Shown here: positions 1 through 9,029 of the stretch, one piece after another
How positions within the stretch are numbered: position 1 is the first letter of the stretch
Layout: every line of letters begins with the position of its first letter
Assembly: GCA_020638995.1 (NCBI GenBank)
Contig: JACKHM010000001.1
Location: forward strand, 868,001-932,000
Direction of reading: 5' to 3'
DNA length: 64,000 nt
From: Planctomycetaceae bacterium
GTDB lineage: Bacteria > Planctomycetota > Planctomycetia > Pirellulales > Pirellulaceae
The notes under the pieces: generated by a model
Told to the model about the DNA's origin: nothing
Databases searched by the model: none
Seen by the model: the letters and a program-made list of their open reading frames with translations, nothing else
Program-made: the position numbers and the translations under genes

Positions 1-1
1 C

Positions 2-124
2 AGTGCCCAAAAATTCACTAACATCAATTTCAGCAGGTATGTGATCGAAGCCCTGGAACGCAAGGCGGACTACATGAAGTTCTATGGTCGAAACTTCGAC
101 AACGTCGACATGTGTACGCTTTAA
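2..124 (+). CDS. C-terminal end of an ATP-grasp, glutathione-synthetase-like ligase (5' part outside window)
   Basis: Only the last 40 codons are present, ending at a TAA; the reading frame enters from the left edge. The tail reads SAQKFTNINFSRYVIEALE and ends GRNFDNVDMCTL. By itself it is too short to classify. A degenerate second copy of the same tail at 2117-2364 extends further upstream and shows the ATP-grasp landmark GDKLMEINVF, which in the glutathione synthetase (GshB) family carries the metal-binding Glu and Asn. From that paralogue I infer that this gene encodes a GshB-like ATP-grasp ligase. It lies 19 bases before the QEGLA gene on the same strand, so the two are probably co-transcribed. 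A different ATP-grasp ligase is possible. Confidence 0.6.
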   Translation, partial: SAQKFTNINFSRYVIEALERKADYMKFYGRNFDNVDMCTL

Positions 125-143
125 CGCCACTGACCATTACTAA

Positions 144-2069
144 ATGTCTAATGACCAACTAGGTTCTTTCGCGCCGGTTGATCGTGAGTTAATCGACGAG
201 GTTTGCAGGCGGCTCGCCGAAAACAAGTCCGTTCGACAGACGCTTCCCGGTGGCGGTCGGTTAAATATCGACCGACTGCTACCGTTCCTCTGCGTCTATC
301 GCCGCAATCCCGCGCGGCGAGATCCAGGTACGCAGTTGTTCGTGAATGCAGAGGCTGCCTTCCTTGAAGCACCCGGCGATGCTCCCGAGCGGAAAGGTTT
401 GGCACAGCTGGTCAAAGCAATCGCCGAGACAGCGGCGGCACAACTCGGAGCATTCTTGCTGATCGAAATCTGGGCCGAGGAAGATGAAGACGTACCTCAC
501 AGCACAGACGAAGTCACTGGAGAACTGCAGCTGCCTCCGCCCGCCTTCGCGATCCACACCCGGCAACCACATCATTCCGAGGGCACAGTGGCTGCCCTTG
601 AATACGCCCTTCAACGGATAAAAGTCAATCGTCAACCGGCAGCCGTCGAAATCAATCTTCACGCGAGAAACCACGCACCCGGGATGACGCAACTTATCTC
701 GGCGGCCGATGCGGAAGCAATGAACACCCACATCATCGGCCTCGCCATTCGTCCCGTGTACCGCGACAAAGATACTGGGGATATCTATCCAAAGACCCTT
801 CAAACCATGCGGCGAGGGATCCATCGCGCGATGACGAAGGCCTTCTTCCGATATGCCTTGAATCGCACGAGCGTGCGACCCCAGCATTTTTACTCACTCG
901 GACGCAAGTCGCTCCCCAAAAAGGTCTGGGTCATCGATCGGCAATTGGCCGAGATCAGCTCACAATTCAAGTTCCTTCTGCAGGTGACTCCAATCAACAT
1001 CGAGCGTTGTTGGCACGAGTTTCAAGCCTCTGAGTTTCAGCAACCGCCGCGATTTCAGTATCGCCCGCTAGGTACCGATCCACTGCCGCTTAAGCGCCGT
1101 CTGCTGAACATCAAGACCGAAGAGGTGGAGGACCCGATCCTCGCCCACCTTTTTCAACAGACACAAGACGAACTCGATCGCCAAATCACCATGCTTGCCG
1201 ACGTCGGCACGAGCCGATTCTTGCCTGGAAGCTTACAAGTATTTGGAGGCGTTAGCGCCTCGTTGCTCGAACTAGCACAACAGCTGCTGCAACAAGTCTC
1301 CAAGCGGGTCGAGGAAGGAGCGGACCAAGTCACGGCAGGCGACTTTGCCGACCAAGCAACTCGCGAGATCGAATACTACCGCGCCCAGTCATCCACATTT
1401 TCAGCACAAGCAATCATTCGCGAAGACATGTATTCAGGCCTTCTGTCAACGGGTGGTAACTTGCTGATTGGTCGCGAAACGAAGCTTGCCTCACGCCGCG
1501 TTGAAGCACTCTTACAGCACGAAGTCGGCACGCACTTGGTAACCTACTACAACGGACAAGCGCAACCTATGCGGCTGCTGAAAGTCGGACTGGCCGGCTA
1601 CGACGGTCTGCAAGAAGGATTGGCCGTACTCTCCGAATATCTCGTCGGAGGACTCAGCCCCGGTCGCCTGCGAACATTAGCCGCGCGTGTCGTCGCCACG
1701 CATCTCATGATTCGCGGAAGTGCATTCACGGAGACTTATCGCGAGCTGACGGAGAACCACTCATTCGAGCCGCGCACCGCATTTACGATCACCGCCCGTG
1801 TCTATCGCGGAGGCGGCCTGACAAAAGACTCCATCTACTTGCGCGGCTTGGTCGAGATCCTCGACTTCATTCGCCGCGGCGGTGATTTGAATTTATTGCT
1901 CGTCGGCAAGCTTGCTGCCGACCATATCCCCATCGTTCGCGAACTGCTCAGCCGCAACATTTTGCGGCAACCGCCGTTAAGGCCCAGATACCTCGACAGC
2001 GAGCGGGCTGTCGCAGCACTTGCCCGCGTAGGGCAAGCCAATAGCGTGTTGGATCTGATCGAAAGTTAA
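144..2069 (+). CDS. QEGLA-motif / DUF1704 (MATCAP-like) putative metallopeptidase
   Basis: The 641-residue protein has the two hallmarks of the DUF1704/TIGR02421 family ('flavohemoglobin expression-modulating QEGLA motif protein'): HEVGTH at residues 459-464 and QEGLA at 490-494. Eukaryotic members of the wider DUF1704 family (MATCAP/KIAA0895) are tyrosine carboxypeptidases using HExxxH plus a downstream Glu, so a zinc peptidase or related amide hydrolase is the natural inference; the bacterial substrate is unknown to me. The N-terminal third contains an N-formylglutamate-amidohydrolase-like stretch (VEINLHAR, then GLAIRPVY), which may be a second domain. No signal peptide is seen, so it is probably cytoplasmic. 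It follows a putative glutathione-synthetase-like gene by 19 bases and precedes a 5-oxoprolinase, suggesting a role in gamma-glutamyl or other peptide turnover. The ATG at 144 is the first start in the frame. Confidence 0.85.
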   Translation: MSNDQLGSFAPVDRELIDEVCRRLAENKSVRQTLPGGGRLNIDRLLPFLCVYRRNPARRDPGTQLFVNAEAAFLEAPGDAPERKGLAQLVKAIAETAAAQLGAFLLIEIWAEEDEDVPHSTDEVTGELQLPPPAFAIHTRQPHHSEGTVAALEYALQRIKVNRQPAAVEINLHARNHAPGMTQLISAADAEAMNTHIIGLAIRPVYRDKDTGDIYPKTLQTMRRGIHRAMTKAFFRYALNRTSVRPQHFYSLGRKSLPKKVWVIDRQLAEISSQFKFLLQVTPINIERCWHEFQASEFQQPPRFQYRPLGTDPLPLKRRLLNIKTEEVEDPILAHLFQQTQDELDRQITMLADVGTSRFLPGSLQVFGGVSASLLELAQQLLQQVSKRVEEGADQVTAGDFADQATREIEYYRAQSSTFSAQAIIREDMYSGLLSTGGNLLIGRETKLASRRVEALLQHEVGTHLVTYYNGQAQPMRLLKVGLAGYDGLQEGLAVLSEYLVGGLSPGRLRTLAARVVATHLMIRGSAFTETYRELTENHSFEPRTAFTITARVYRGGGLTKDSIYLRGLVEILDFIRRGGDLNLLLVGKLAADHIPIVRELLSRNILRQPPLRPRYLDSERAVAALARVGQANSVLDLIES

Positions 2070-2116
2070 TGCCCTTATCTTTAACCGAGAACCCCGGAAC
2101 GGGCATATACATGGTT

Positions 2117-2364
2117 TGCTTAACTATCTCGGATTTTCGAGAATCTCGGCCCATAAACCTACTGGACGGCATGTTCTAGGTTGGTTTGGATATCTTCGGC
2201 GACAAGCTGATGGAGATCAACGTCTTTGGGTCCGGGTGCCTTGGCAGCGCCCAACATTCGAAAAAACAGACTTTTCCGCGACTGTCATCGAAGGGCTGGA
2301 ATGCAATGTTCAGGCCATGCACTACTATGGGCGTAACTTTGACAACGTCGACATGTGTACGTAA
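2117..2364 (+). pseudogene. decayed second copy of the ATP-grasp (GshB-like) C-terminus
   Basis: Translating 2117-2250 gives an ATP-grasp C-terminal region: RPINLLDGMF, an in-frame TAG at 2177-2179, then VGLDIFGDKLMEINVF up to SAQ. The frame then shifts between about 2250 and 2262 and continues as TFEKTDFSATVIEGLE, ending GRNFDNVDMCT. The last 36 residues align without gaps to the tail of the gene ending at 124, with more than half identical, and the final 30 bases differ at only two positions. The internal stop, the frameshift and the absence of any upstream domain show a truncated, non-functional duplicate. It lies 48 bases after the QEGLA gene, so that gene is bracketed by a working and a broken copy of the same coding tail. 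Confidence 0.75.
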
Positions 2365-2481
2365 TGAGGTCGTCGCCATCTGAAGTATGGACCAGAGTCT
2401 GGCATCTCTCGCCTCGCTAAGTTACCATTTTGGTCTGAGAACTCCTGCCCCCCACTCCCTGCTGATCGAAGGGTCCCTGCC

Positions 2482-3774
2482 ATGCGTGCGTGCTTCGCCA
2501 CCGTTTGCCTTCTTGGTGCATTACAACTCGCGACGGGAATCGTCGCCGCTCAGGAATGGACGCGTTTCCGCGGCCCCAACGGAACGGGCGCGAGTGATGC
2601 CGCAACCATACCGGTAAAGTGGACTGAGGCGGACTACAACTGGAAGATCGAGCTGCCAGGTCTCGGGCACTCGTCGCCGGCTATTTGGGGTGACAAAGTC
2701 TTCTTGTTGAGCGCCGACCCGGACACAGCGACACGCTACATGCTCTGTTATAGAACGAGCGACGGCTCGCAGATTTGGAAGCGAGAATTCAAGTCTGAGC
2801 CGCACCATTTGCACACGCGCAGCAGCTACGCATCGTCATCGCCATGCGTCGACGAAAAGCATGTCTATGTCGGCTGGTCCACCCCTTCCGAGACAACTTT
2901 CAAAGCGTTTAACCATGACGGTTCGGAAGCCTGGAGCCTCAACTTGGGGCGTTGGGTTAGCCAACATGGTTTTGGCGCATCTCCGATCTTGCACGAAGAT
3001 TTAGTCATTCTCCACAACTCGCAGCAGGCGAACCAACTCAAGGACGGCGAGGAACCCGGCGAGAGTTTCATGATGGCCTTCAAACGAGATAGCGGTAAAG
3101 AAGTTTGGCGTACGCCGTTGGTGAGCATGAACGTCTGCTATTCTGTTCCTTTCATTTACACTCCCGAAGGCGGCGCCGATGAATTGATTTGCATCAGCAC
3201 AGGAAATGGCGTCTTTAGCCTCGACCCCAAAACCGGTGAAAAAAACTGGGCGATCGAGGGCGTATTCAGTATGCGAACCGTCGGGTCGCCGATCTTCGCT
3301 GGCGGACACATTTTTGGATCAACCGGATCGGGCGCCTACTCGGGGAACTACGTAGCCGCAATCAAGCCTGGCAAACAGCCCGAGATCGCCTATGAACTGA
3401 AGAACAGCGGGACCTTCAAAGCGCCGTATGTACCTTCGCTGATCGCGGATGGAGATGCGGTGTTTTGCCTATACGATAAAGGGTTTGCTGCTTGCATCGA
3501 CGCGCCGACCGGAAAAGTTCATTGGCTCGCGAGAACCGAAGCAGCTTTTTCCGGCTCGCCGATACGCGTCCGTGATCGCATTTATTGCATGGACGAAGAT
3601 GGCACATGCTGGGTCATCGCTGCGGACGCGAAGGAATACAGGTTACTTGCTAAGAATGACCTCGGCGAACCAAGCCGCTCAACGCCAGCTGTGTCGGGCG
3701 GAAAGCTGTTCCTTCGCACCTACTCACACTTGATTTGTGTCGGAGGCAAAGAAGCCGTCGCATCGGCTCGCTAG
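2482..3774 (+). CDS. secreted PQQ-like beta-propeller protein
   Basis: A 430-residue protein that begins with a Sec signal peptide (hydrophobic LLGALQLATGIVAAQ at about residues 10-24) followed by EWTRFRGPNGTG, a common start of planctomycete PQQ-like repeat proteins. Propeller blades are visible as repeated strands such as DGSQIWKREF, GKEVWRTPL, TGEKNWAIEG and TGKVHWLAR, each with the W/G spacing of PQQ repeats. No catalytic site of a quinoprotein dehydrogenase is obvious, so it may act as a binding or scaffold protein in the periplasm. The stop codon is 3 bases before the 5-oxoprolinase start, indicating one transcript; a functional link between the two is not clear from sequence. Confidence 0.85.
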   Translation: MRACFATVCLLGALQLATGIVAAQEWTRFRGPNGTGASDAATIPVKWTEADYNWKIELPGLGHSSPAIWGDKVFLLSADPDTATRYMLCYRTSDGSQIWKREFKSEPHHLHTRSSYASSSPCVDEKHVYVGWSTPSETTFKAFNHDGSEAWSLNLGRWVSQHGFGASPILHEDLVILHNSQQANQLKDGEEPGESFMMAFKRDSGKEVWRTPLVSMNVCYSVPFIYTPEGGADELICISTGNGVFSLDPKTGEKNWAIEGVFSMRTVGSPIFAGGHIFGSTGSGAYSGNYVAAIKPGKQPEIAYELKNSGTFKAPYVPSLIADGDAVFCLYDKGFAACIDAPTGKVHWLARTEAAFSGSPIRVRDRIYCMDEDGTCWVIAADAKEYRLLAKNDLGEPSRSTPAVSGGKLFLRTYSHLICVGGKEAVASAR

Positions 3775-3777
3775 AGG

Positions 3778-6700
3778 ATGTCTGAAGATCGATGGCAGTT
3801 CTGGATTGACGTTGGCGGCACGTTTACAGACTGTATCGCTCGGCGTCCCGATGGAATGCTTATTCGCAAGAAGCTGCTCAGCTCTGGCGTGATCAAGGCC
3901 AGCGTGGGTAGAGGATCGACGCAAATCCACATCGTTGCCTCGCTGGAAGGCGTGCGAGAAGACTTCTGGAAAGGATACGAGCTTCGGTGGCTCGATGAGA
4001 GCGGATCGATCGTGTCGAGATCAACGGTTGCGGCGTCATCACCGAGCGAAGGTGTACTTCGTCTCGAAAACGCCCTGCCCTTCGGTCCTAAGATTGGACA
4101 GTTATTCGAACTCGCCTCCGGTCAACATGCACCGATCGTCGCGATACGGATGTTACTCGGACTTCGCTTGGACGATCCGCTTCCTCCGGTTACCGTTCGG
4201 CTTGGAACGACGCGTGGCACGAATGCTCTTCTCACTCGAACCGGCGCGCGAACAGCGTTCGTGACGACATCCGGTTTCGGCGATATCCTGCGAATCGGCT
4301 ACCAGAATCGCCCACGTCTGTTCGAGCTTGCGATCAAGAAGCCTCAACCGCTATTCGAAGAATCCGTCGAAATCAATGAGCGAGTTTCTGCCGAAGGGTA
4401 CGTCCTTGCGGCGCCGCACCGTGATGAAATCCACACGCGATTACGAGAGCTGTACGACAATGGCATTCAGTCGCTGGCCATTTGTCTGATGAACTCCTAT
4501 TGTTTTTCACAGCACGAGGAAATCATCGAACAAGTCGCTCGCGATATTGGCTTTCAGGAGATCAGCGTCTCCAGCCGCGTTGCTCCATTTATCAAGATTG
4601 TTTCGCGAGGCGATACGACGGTCGTCGACGCTTATCTTACGCCCGTTCTGCGGGACTACGTTTCGACACTCCGCGAATCACTCGGCGATTCGAGCGAACT
4701 ACGGCTGTTAACTTCCGCCGGTGGCCTGAATCTGGCGGAGAGTTTTTCCGGCAAGGACAGTATTCTCTCCGGCCCGGCAGGCGGAGTGGTTGGGTTCTCG
4801 CGAGTTGCTCAGGCCGCTGGCTTTCAGCGAGCAATCGGATTCGACATGGGTGGGACGAGTACTGACGTTTCTCGTTTCGATGGCCACTTTGAGTTGGAGT
4901 ATGAAACCGAGAAGGCGGGCGTGCGTATCGTCGCCCCGATGATGGCGATCGAGACAGTCGCCGCTGGTGGCGGTTCCGTATGCTGGTTCGACGGCGTCAA
5001 GTTATGTGTCGGACCACAAAGTGCCGGAGCCGACCCTGGTCCGCTGTGCTACGGTCGAGGCGGCCCGCTGACGGTCACCGACATCAATCTCTTTCTGGGC
5101 AAGTTGCTGGAAGATCGCTTCCCCCTTCCCTTGCAACCGCCGAGCGTGATCGAAGCTCGACTGGACCAGTTCATCGACGAGATTGCAGCAGCGACCGGAA
5201 CACGTTTCACTTCGGTCGAACTTGCGGACGGGTTTCTTCAAGTCGCAAACGCCAACATGGCCAAGGCGATTCGGTCGATCTCCGTTGCCAAGGGATATGA
5301 TCCAAGCGATTTCGTGCTGGTTGCATTCGGAGGCGCAGCCGCACAACATGCTTGTGCGATTGCGGAGGAATTGGGCATTCACCAGATCCTGAACCATCCC
5401 GACTCAGGTATCTTGAGTGCACTTGGCGCCGGCTTGGCAGATATCGTGCGGCATGAGGCCGCCGGCGTTTACCGACCCTACTCAGCCGAAACGCTGTGCG
5501 AGTTAGATTCTACCTTCGATCAACTGGCACAGTCCGCTCGCGGCAAAGTGATCGCCGAGGGGGTTGCTGCTGAATTGATCGAAGTAAGCCAGTCGCTCGA
5601 TATCCGATTCCAAGGATTGGACGCGTCTTTAACGGTTCCAAGCCCGATCGACGCGGATTATCGCAAAGCATTCCTCGAACAGCATCAGCAACTCTACGGC
5701 TACGTCCACGACGACCGCCCTCTGCAAGTTGTAACCGCTCGCGTCCAAGCCGTTGGAAAATCAACCACCACGCTTACTAACTCACGGACCACTGCAAACA
5801 ACGCGTCAGCTCAGCCTGCTCGTACGGTAAAGACCTATTTTGGCGGACAACCTTTCAGCTCAAATATCTACCACCGAAACAAGCTTCAACCTGGAGACAT
5901 GGTCGCAGGACCGGCCATCGTCCTCGAAGACGTATCGACGACCGTGATCGATCCTGGCTGGAGTGCGGTGGTGCTATCTGAGGGCGAGTTACTTCTGAGC
6001 AAGTTCGCAAATCGGAACCAAGGGAACGAAGAAGTACCGAGTAGAGAATATCTGCCCTCTCCATCGCCATCCCCGATCCTACTCGAGATCTTCAACAATC
6101 ACTTCGCTGGCATTGCCGAGCAGATGGGTATCACGCTCCGCAATACATCCAGCAGCGTAAATGTTAAAGAACGGCTCGATTACAGTTGCGCGCTGTTCAC
6201 AGCAACCGGTGATCTGGTCGTAAACGCTCCGCACATCCCAGTACACCTCGGTGCCATGAGCGAGACCGTTAAACGCGTAATCGCTGACAATCCAGACCTA
6301 CAATCCGGCGACGTTATTGTCACAAACGATCCTTATCGAGGTGGTTCACACTTGCCGGACGTGACCGTCGTAACGCCGGTGCATGACGCGCGGACGCACG
6401 AGTTGCGTTTCTTTACGGCCAGTCGGGCGCATCATGCTGAAATCGGTGGTATTACTCCGGGCTCGATGCCTCCGTTCTCGACAAGTCTTGCCGAAGAAGG
6501 CGTATTGATTCGAAATTTCAAACTGGTCGCGGCAGGACAATCTCGGGCTGGTGAACTCCGTGAGTTGCTGCTTGGCGGTCCCTTTCCAACACGCAAAGTG
6601 GATGACAATTTGGCCGACATCTCGGCGCAGGTGGCCGCGAATCGACAGGGTGCTCGCGATTTGATGCGGCTGGTGGATCGTTACTCGTGGCCCGTTGTTG

Positions 6701-7653
6701 CGGCATACATGCAGCACATCCAAAAGGCGGCTGAACAGAAGACTCGTAACGCACTCGCGTGCTTCCCCGATGGACAAATAAAGTTCACGGATTATCTCGA
6801 TGATGGATCGCCGATCACCGTCACGATCACGATCGCAGGCGGCTCCGCAACCATCGACTTTACAGGAAGCGGTCCCGTGCTGTCTGGCAACTTGAACGCG
6901 AACCGTGCTATCGTAACGGCTGCCGTACTCTACTGCCTGCGCTGTCTGATCAACGAAGACATCCCACTGAACCAAGGCGTCTTGACTCCGGTTGAAATCG
7001 TACTGCCAACGTGCCTCTTGAATCCGCCAGAAGGCAGCTCGCCAGAACAATCGGCAGCGATGGTTGGCGGCAATGTCGAGACCTCGCAACGTATCGTCGA
7101 CGTGCTGCTCGGGGCATTCGGTGTTGCAGCCGCCAGCCAAGGCACAATGAATAACTTGTTGTTCGGTGACGAGTCGTTTGGCTACTACGAAACAATCTGT
7201 GGCGGTGCCGGGGCGACCGCCGATTCCGACGGAGCCGATGCCGTCCACACACACATGACGAACACACGGCTGACCGATCCCGAGATACTCGAACAGCGTT
7301 ACCCGGTCCGATTACGAGAGTTTTCGATTCGAAAGGGCTCAGGCGGCAAAGGCAAACACCGCGGCGGCGATGGGATCATCAGACGCATCGAGTTTTTGAA
7401 GCGGCTGGAAGTCTCGACGATTTGCCAACGACGAGATACGAGAGCACCCTACGGAATCGATGGCGGGGAATCCGGGCAAATTGGTGAGAACTCACTTCGC
7501 CATGTCGACGGTCGCGACGAGACACTATGTGGCAATACTCAACTGCGCGTCGAGGTCGGTGACGAACTAACTATCAAGACACCGGGTGGCGGAGCCTTCG
7601 GAAGGACTCCGGTTCAAGTCGATTCAAAACTGCCGGTCGACTCTGACGGGTAA
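3778..7653 (+). CDS. 5-oxoprolinase (HyuA-HyuB fusion, ATP-hydrolysing)
   Basis: A 1291-residue fusion with both halves of the hydantoinase/oxoprolinase superfamily. The HyuA half (about 1-750) has the ASKHA nucleotide motifs GGTFTDC near residue 13 and GFDMGGTSTDV near 353, plus LGTTRGTNALL near 142. The HyuB half (about 762-1280) has LRNTSSSVNVKERLDYSCA, THMTNTR and GGDGIIRRIEF. Fused enzymes hydrolyse 5-oxo-L-proline to L-glutamate with ATP in the cytoplasm. The segment between the first motif and LGTTRGTNALL is roughly 55 residues longer than I recall for eukaryotic enzymes. The ATG follows the previous stop by 3 bases. Together with the upstream GshB-like gene it suggests gamma-glutamyl-cycle recycling. 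The last 40 bases overlap the 3' end of the convergent MFS gene. An N-methylhydantoinase or acetone carboxylase is less likely given the fusion. Confidence 0.9.
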   Translation: MSEDRWQFWIDVGGTFTDCIARRPDGMLIRKKLLSSGVIKASVGRGSTQIHIVASLEGVREDFWKGYELRWLDESGSIVSRSTVAASSPSEGVLRLENALPFGPKIGQLFELASGQHAPIVAIRMLLGLRLDDPLPPVTVRLGTTRGTNALLTRTGARTAFVTTSGFGDILRIGYQNRPRLFELAIKKPQPLFEESVEINERVSAEGYVLAAPHRDEIHTRLRELYDNGIQSLAICLMNSYCFSQHEEIIEQVARDIGFQEISVSSRVAPFIKIVSRGDTTVVDAYLTPVLRDYVSTLRESLGDSSELRLLTSAGGLNLAESFSGKDSILSGPAGGVVGFSRVAQAAGFQRAIGFDMGGTSTDVSRFDGHFELEYETEKAGVRIVAPMMAIETVAAGGGSVCWFDGVKLCVGPQSAGADPGPLCYGRGGPLTVTDINLFLGKLLEDRFPLPLQPPSVIEARLDQFIDEIAAATGTRFTSVELADGFLQVANANMAKAIRSISVAKGYDPSDFVLVAFGGAAAQHACAIAEELGIHQILNHPDSGILSALGAGLADIVRHEAAGVYRPYSAETLCELDSTFDQLAQSARGKVIAEGVAAELIEVSQSLDIRFQGLDASLTVPSPIDADYRKAFLEQHQQLYGYVHDDRPLQVVTARVQAVGKSTTTLTNSRTTANNASAQPARTVKTYFGGQPFSSNIYHRNKLQPGDMVAGPAIVLEDVSTTVIDPGWSAVVLSEGELLLSKFANRNQGNEEVPSREYLPSPSPSPILLEIFNNHFAGIAEQMGITLRNTSSSVNVKERLDYSCALFTATGDLVVNAPHIPVHLGAMSETVKRVIADNPDLQSGDVIVTNDPYRGGSHLPDVTVVTPVHDARTHELRFFTASRAHHAEIGGITPGSMPPFSTSLAEEGVLIRNFKLVAAGQSRAGELRELLLGGPFPTRKVDDNLADISAQVAANRQGARDLMRLVDRYSWPVVAAYMQHIQKAAEQKTRNALACFPDGQIKFTDYLDDGSPITVTITIAGGSATIDFTGSGPVLSGNLNANRAIVTAAVLYCLRCLINEDIPLNQGVLTPVEIVLPTCLLNPPEGSSPEQSAAMVGGNVETSQRIVDVLLGAFGVAAASQGTMNNLLFGDESFGYYETICGGAGATADSDGADAVHTHMTNTRLTDPEILEQRYPVRLREFSIRKGSGGKGKHRGGDGIIRRIEFLKRLEVSTICQRRDTRAPYGIDGGESGQIGENSLRHVDGRDETLCGNTQLRVEVGDELTIKTPGGGAFGRTPVQVDSKLPVDSDG

Positions 7654-8879
7654 TCTCCGCCGGCACGCGAAGCGATCACGACCAAGATCAAACCAAGTCC
7701 CATGAGCCCCGTCGCCACGTAGTAAGGCATGGCGATCTGCATTTTTAGAAGCGGGATACCAAGTCCCGAACCGAATATCCTGGCCAACGAGCTGACGCTT
7801 TGACCGACGCCGAGAATCATGCCTTGTTTTTCAGGATCGCTGCGCCGCGAGAGCAATGAGTTCAGATTTGGCTGCATAAAGGAGAAACCGGTGACGACCA
7901 CGGCCAGCGCACCGAACAGCATCGCCGTCGATCCGTGAGAAATCGCAGCAAGCATCAGCCCGAACCCGGCAACTTCGATTAATGCTCCCGTCGCCGCCGC
8001 CGTTCCTTCGCTGATCCTCCCTGCTAGACGTCGAACGATGCCGCCTTGCACCATCGCGAGCGTGAAACCAATGAACGCATAGGTCAGACAAATACCTCGC
8101 CAACTGAATTCGAAGGGGCTCTCTGCAACCTTCTCTCCACCCTTGATCAACATCGACAGAGTCGTCTCAAAGTTTCCAAATGAGAAAATGCAGACGAACA
8201 AAGCGACCAAGATCAGTGCGACAGATCGGACGGACATCGCGAGACGAAAACCTTTTGCGTCGAAGATCTTCTTTCCGGCCACCTCACTATTGGCGTGTTT
8301 TGACTCCGGAAGCAGCAACGCCGCCATACCAAACGCGATGGCTGAGAGAATTGCCGCCGCATATCCCGGCCAGGGCCCGGGTTCTGCGTTCTGATTCGGG
8401 ACCGCCAAAAAACCAATCAACGGACCAAACGTAAACCCTAAGCCAAAGCCCATGCCGATCAAGGCCATTCCCTTGGAGCGGTTTGCCAAGCTCGTAGTAT
8501 CGGCGATGTAGGCTTGAGCGGTCGAGATTGTTGCTCCCGCGACACCTGCTCCGATTCGTGCCACAAACAACAGCGACAGGCTCTTCATGACGGTCGCGAT
8601 GCCAAATAGCAGGTAAAAGACGACAGAACCAGCGAGTCCGATCATCAAGACCGGACGACGACCGATGCGATCGGACAGTCGCCCCCAGAGCGGCGCACAG
8701 AAGAACTGCATCACCGAAAAACTCGCCATCAATGCACCCAACTGCCAACCGAGTTCATCGACCGTGAATTGGTCGGCATAGATCGGCAACAGCGGGATCA
8801 CCATACCGAATCCGAGCAAGTCGATGAAGACGGTCAGAAAGATGACAAGCAGCGATCCTTTACGGGGCGGTTCTGGCAT
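7614..8879 (-). CDS. MFS transporter, drug/H+ antiporter (TetA-like) type
   Basis: A 421-residue integral membrane protein with about 12 hydrophobic segments. Signature motif A of the major facilitator superfamily, GRLSDRIGRRPVL, sits between helices 2 and 3, and the start LLVIFLTVFIDLLGFGMVIP is typical of TetA-like DHA1 exporters. The likely role is proton-driven export of a small molecule across the inner membrane; the substrate cannot be read from sequence. I chose the ATG at 8877-8879 because the hydrophobic core starts just after it; the open frame extends 61 codons further upstream but that part is not family-like. It is convergent with the 5-oxoprolinase gene and overlaps its 3' end by 40 bases, and is divergent from the PaaK-like ligase gene. 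Confidence 0.88.
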   Translation of the reverse strand: MPEPPRKGSLLVIFLTVFIDLLGFGMVIPLLPIYADQFTVDELGWQLGALMASFSVMQFFCAPLWGRLSDRIGRRPVLMIGLAGSVVFYLLFGIATVMKSLSLLFVARIGAGVAGATISTAQAYIADTTSLANRSKGMALIGMGFGLGFTFGPLIGFLAVPNQNAEPGPWPGYAAAILSAIAFGMAALLLPESKHANSEVAGKKIFDAKGFRLAMSVRSVALILVALFVCIFSFGNFETTLSMLIKGGEKVAESPFEFSWRGICLTYAFIGFTLAMVQGGIVRRLAGRISEGTAAATGALIEVAGFGLMLAAISHGSTAMLFGALAVVVTGFSFMQPNLNSLLSRRSDPEKQGMILGVGQSVSSLARIFGSGLGIPLLKMQIAMPYYVATGLMGLGLILVVIASRAGGDYPSESTGSFEST

Positions 8880-9029
8880 AGAGAGACGCTTACACGACTT
8901 ATTAATCGGACTGAAACACGAGCCTGCCCCATTCAACGAAGCCTCTATGATAGTTACGTCCAAAGGAATCGTCAGGGGGTTTGTTCGCCTCTCCTTTTTC
9001 ACCCTTGGGCAAACTCGTATCATGCAGGC

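Noticed and set aside
6346..7254. 302-codon open frame antisense to the 5-oxoprolinase
   Set aside because: No recognisable motif, composition unlike a folded protein, and it lies fully inside a well-conserved gene on the other strand.
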